DNA of 64,000 nucleotides from an uncultured Eubacteriales bacterium. Lineage in GTDB: Bacteria; Bacillota; Clostridia; Christensenellales; CAG-138. Under the pieces are notes generated by a model that was given only the letters and a program-made list of their open reading frames with translations, did no database searches and was not told the DNA's origin. How positions within the stretch are numbered: the stretch's first letter is position 1; every line of letters starts with the position of its first letter. Positions 62,950 through 64,000 of the stretch are shown here, one piece after another. Location of the stretch: contig CADCJW010000009.1 in NCBI GenBank assembly GCA_902801845.1, positions 48,707 to 112,706 of the forward strand. Reading direction: 5' to 3'. Position numbers and translations under genes: made by a program.

Positions 62950-63130
62950 GCCCTCTCTGTTATACACCCCACTTAAACCCGTCCCATCGCACTCCACTTT
63001 ATGCGTGGGAGGGGCAAAAGAAAGGAGCAATACCGCCTTGTTCAGCGGTGCGGCAGTGTGGAGACCTGCCGTAAAGTCCGAGAGATATAGCTGCTCTCGG
63101 GCGAAACGGGGATGCGGAGGCTGAACCGTT
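62950..63130 (+). ncRNA. Structured 5' leader of the sugar-transport ATPase gene (malK-motif-like cis-regulatory RNA candidate)
   Basis: About 180 untranslated bases carry successive hairpins: CTCCAC/GTGGGAG (about 62991-63010), ACCGC/GCGGT (63032-63049), CGGCAG/CTGCCG (63051-63071), CCGAGAG/CTCTCGG (63078-63100) and AACGG/CCGTT (63105-63130). The last stem ends directly at the start codon and holds the GGAGG ribosome-binding site (63116-63120) in its loop. Linkers such as TAAAGT and GCGAA are unpaired and could contact a ligand. Structured RNA motifs upstream of malK genes have been reported from comparative genomics; whether this is one of them needs a covariance search. Confidence 0.55.
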
Positions 63131-64000
63131 ATGAGCAAAAAGATGGCAACCGTACAACTCAAGAACATCAAGAAAGTCTATCCCTACATCAGCGGGGAGC
63201 AGAAGAAGTCCAAGAAGAACGACGACCAGCCCAAGAAGAAGATCAACCTGCAGATCACCGACGAGGGCGTGGTGGCCGTCCAGCAGTTCAGCCTGGACAT
63301 CGCCGACAAGGAGTTTATCGTGCTGGTCGGCCCCTCCGGCTGCGGCAAGTCCACGACCCTGCGCATGGTGGCCGGTCTCGAAGAGATCACCGACGGCGAG
63401 CTGCTCATCGACGGCAAGCTGGTGAACGACATCCCCCCCAAGGATCGGGATATCGCCATGGTCTTCCAGAACTATGCCCTGTACCCCCACATGACCGTGT
63501 ATGAGAACATGGCCTTCTCCTTGAAGCTCCGCCATGTGCCCAAGGCCGAGATCGACAAGAAGGTCCGGGAGGCTGCGGAGATCCTGGATATCACCCAGTA
63601 CCTGAACCGTAAGCCCAAGGCTCTGTCCGGCGGTCAGCGGCAGCGTGTGGCCATCGGCCGGGCCATCGTCCGTGCGCCGAAGGTCATGCTCATGGACGAG
63701 CCCCTTTCCAACCTGGACGCCAAGCTCCGTAACGAGATGCGTGCCGAGATCATCAAGCTGCGCAAGCGGATCGACACCACCTTCATCTACGTGACCCACG
63801 ACCAGACCGAGGCCATGACCCTGGGCGATCGGATCGTCATCATGAAGGACGGCTATATCCAGCAGATCGGCACCCCCCAGGAGGTGTTCAATCATCCGGC
63901 GAACCTGTTCGTGGCCGGGTTCATCGGCATGCCGGTCATGAACTTCTTCGACGCGAAGCTGGTCCGCGAGGGCAGCAAGTACTTCGTGGAGGTGGGCGGC
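63131..64000 (+). CDS. Sugar ABC transporter ATPase, MalK/UgpC/MsmX type, C-terminus cut by window edge
   Basis: 290 residues in the window. Walker A '[19 protein letters not shown]' (about 74-92), Q-loop '[14 protein letters not shown]', signature '[16 protein letters not shown]' (about 165-180), Walker B '[16 protein letters not shown]' and H-loop '[17 protein letters not shown]' identify a CUT1-type ATPase; the C-terminal regulatory domain starts at about 265. A charged insert (about 22-40, '[17 protein letters not shown]') sits between the first strands and is not usual. A single multitask MsmX-type ATPase often serves several sugar importers in Firmicutes, and the ATPase-less importer at 55844-59059 is an obvious client. 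Confidence 0.93.
   Translation, partial: MSKKMATVQLKNIKKVYPYISGEQKKSKKNDDQPKKKINLQITDEGVVAVQQFSLDIADKEFIVLVGPSGCGKSTTLRMVAGLEEITDGELLIDGKLVNDIPPKDRDIAMVFQNYALYPHMTVYENMAFSLKLRHVPKAEIDKKVREAAEILDITQYLNRKPKALSGGQRQRVAIGRAIVRAPKVMLMDEPLSNLDAKLRNEMRAEIIKLRKRIDTTFIYVTHDQTEAMTLGDRIVIMKDGYIQQIGTPQEVFNHPANLFVAGFIGMPVMNFFDAKLVREGSKYFVEVGG

Noticed and set aside
63000..63130. Cobalamin, glycine or SAM riboswitch in the ATPase leader
   Set aside because: None of their core conserved boxes can be found; only generic hairpins and the sequestered ribosome-binding site are visible.

Overview
The window looks like chromosome from a GC-rich, endospore-forming member of the Clostridia. The spoVAD-spoVAE pair is specific to spore formers. 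Promoters fit a Gram-positive sigma-A consensus (TTGACA, 16-18 bases, TATACT/TATAAT), start codons include TTG and GTG, and the gene content (glucuronate, cellobiose and pullulan use, ABC sugar importers, Tat, poly-gamma-glutamate genes) fits a carbohydrate-degrading gut or sediment anaerobe. I see no rRNA, tRNA, CRISPR array, phage or insertion sequence, and no intergenic stretch over 300 bases.

Layout. 1-3007: a partial membrane protein with extracellular Ig-like repeats, divergent from a C69 dipeptidase. 3201-10000: a hexuronate operon (cupin, UxuB-type reductase, PfkB kinase, 6-phosphogluconate dehydrogenase, nickel-pincer LarA-family epimerase, UxaC). It contains no mannonate dehydratase and may be a glucuronate-to-gluconate bypass feeding the pentose phosphate pathway. 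10157-16741: a nitroreductase and a DUF3798-type ABC import operon. 16846-18299: spoVAD-spoVAE. 18347-27706: the most unusual locus. Three membrane proteins have TIR or TIR-like N-termini, one transmembrane helix and C-terminal extracytoplasmic regions (leucine-rich repeats in the second and third). They are followed by an HD-RyR protein and a SLOG protein with four membrane helices, suggesting a membrane-sensing nucleotide-signalling system.

27773-30624: radC, a D-glutamate cyclase-like protein and an acyltransferase. 30668-33427: a pullulanase lipoprotein. 33424-37210: a poly-gamma-glutamate operon (pgsB, pgsC, two PgsW-like genes). 37224-45622: one long apparent operon of a NagA-like probable pseudoenzyme, TatB/TatA/TatC, a Tat-signal gamma-glutamyltransferase, a lipoprotein, a TRAP-type permease, a 51-residue membrane protein and an M14-type metallopeptidase. 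45677-49372: a Sel1-like protein, a Sec-exported gamma-glutamyltransferase and an SLC13-type permease. 49369-52646: histidinol phosphatase, GMP synthase lacking its glutaminase domain, and two small genes. 52651-62842: a LacI-controlled beta-glucan island (ABC importer, GH5, MBL hydrolase, M20 peptidase, divergent GH94 cellobiose phosphorylase) with three shared operators. 62897-64000: a MalK/UgpC-type ATPase, cut by the window edge, behind a structured leader with its ribosome-binding site in a hairpin loop; it probably energises the orphan sugar importer.

Shared themes are gamma-glutamyl metabolism spread over 28-50 kb, intercistronic hairpins after substrate-binding-protein genes, and at least two copies of a roughly 140-bp multi-hairpin intergenic repeat. 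All functions are inferred by reading the sequence; no search was run.
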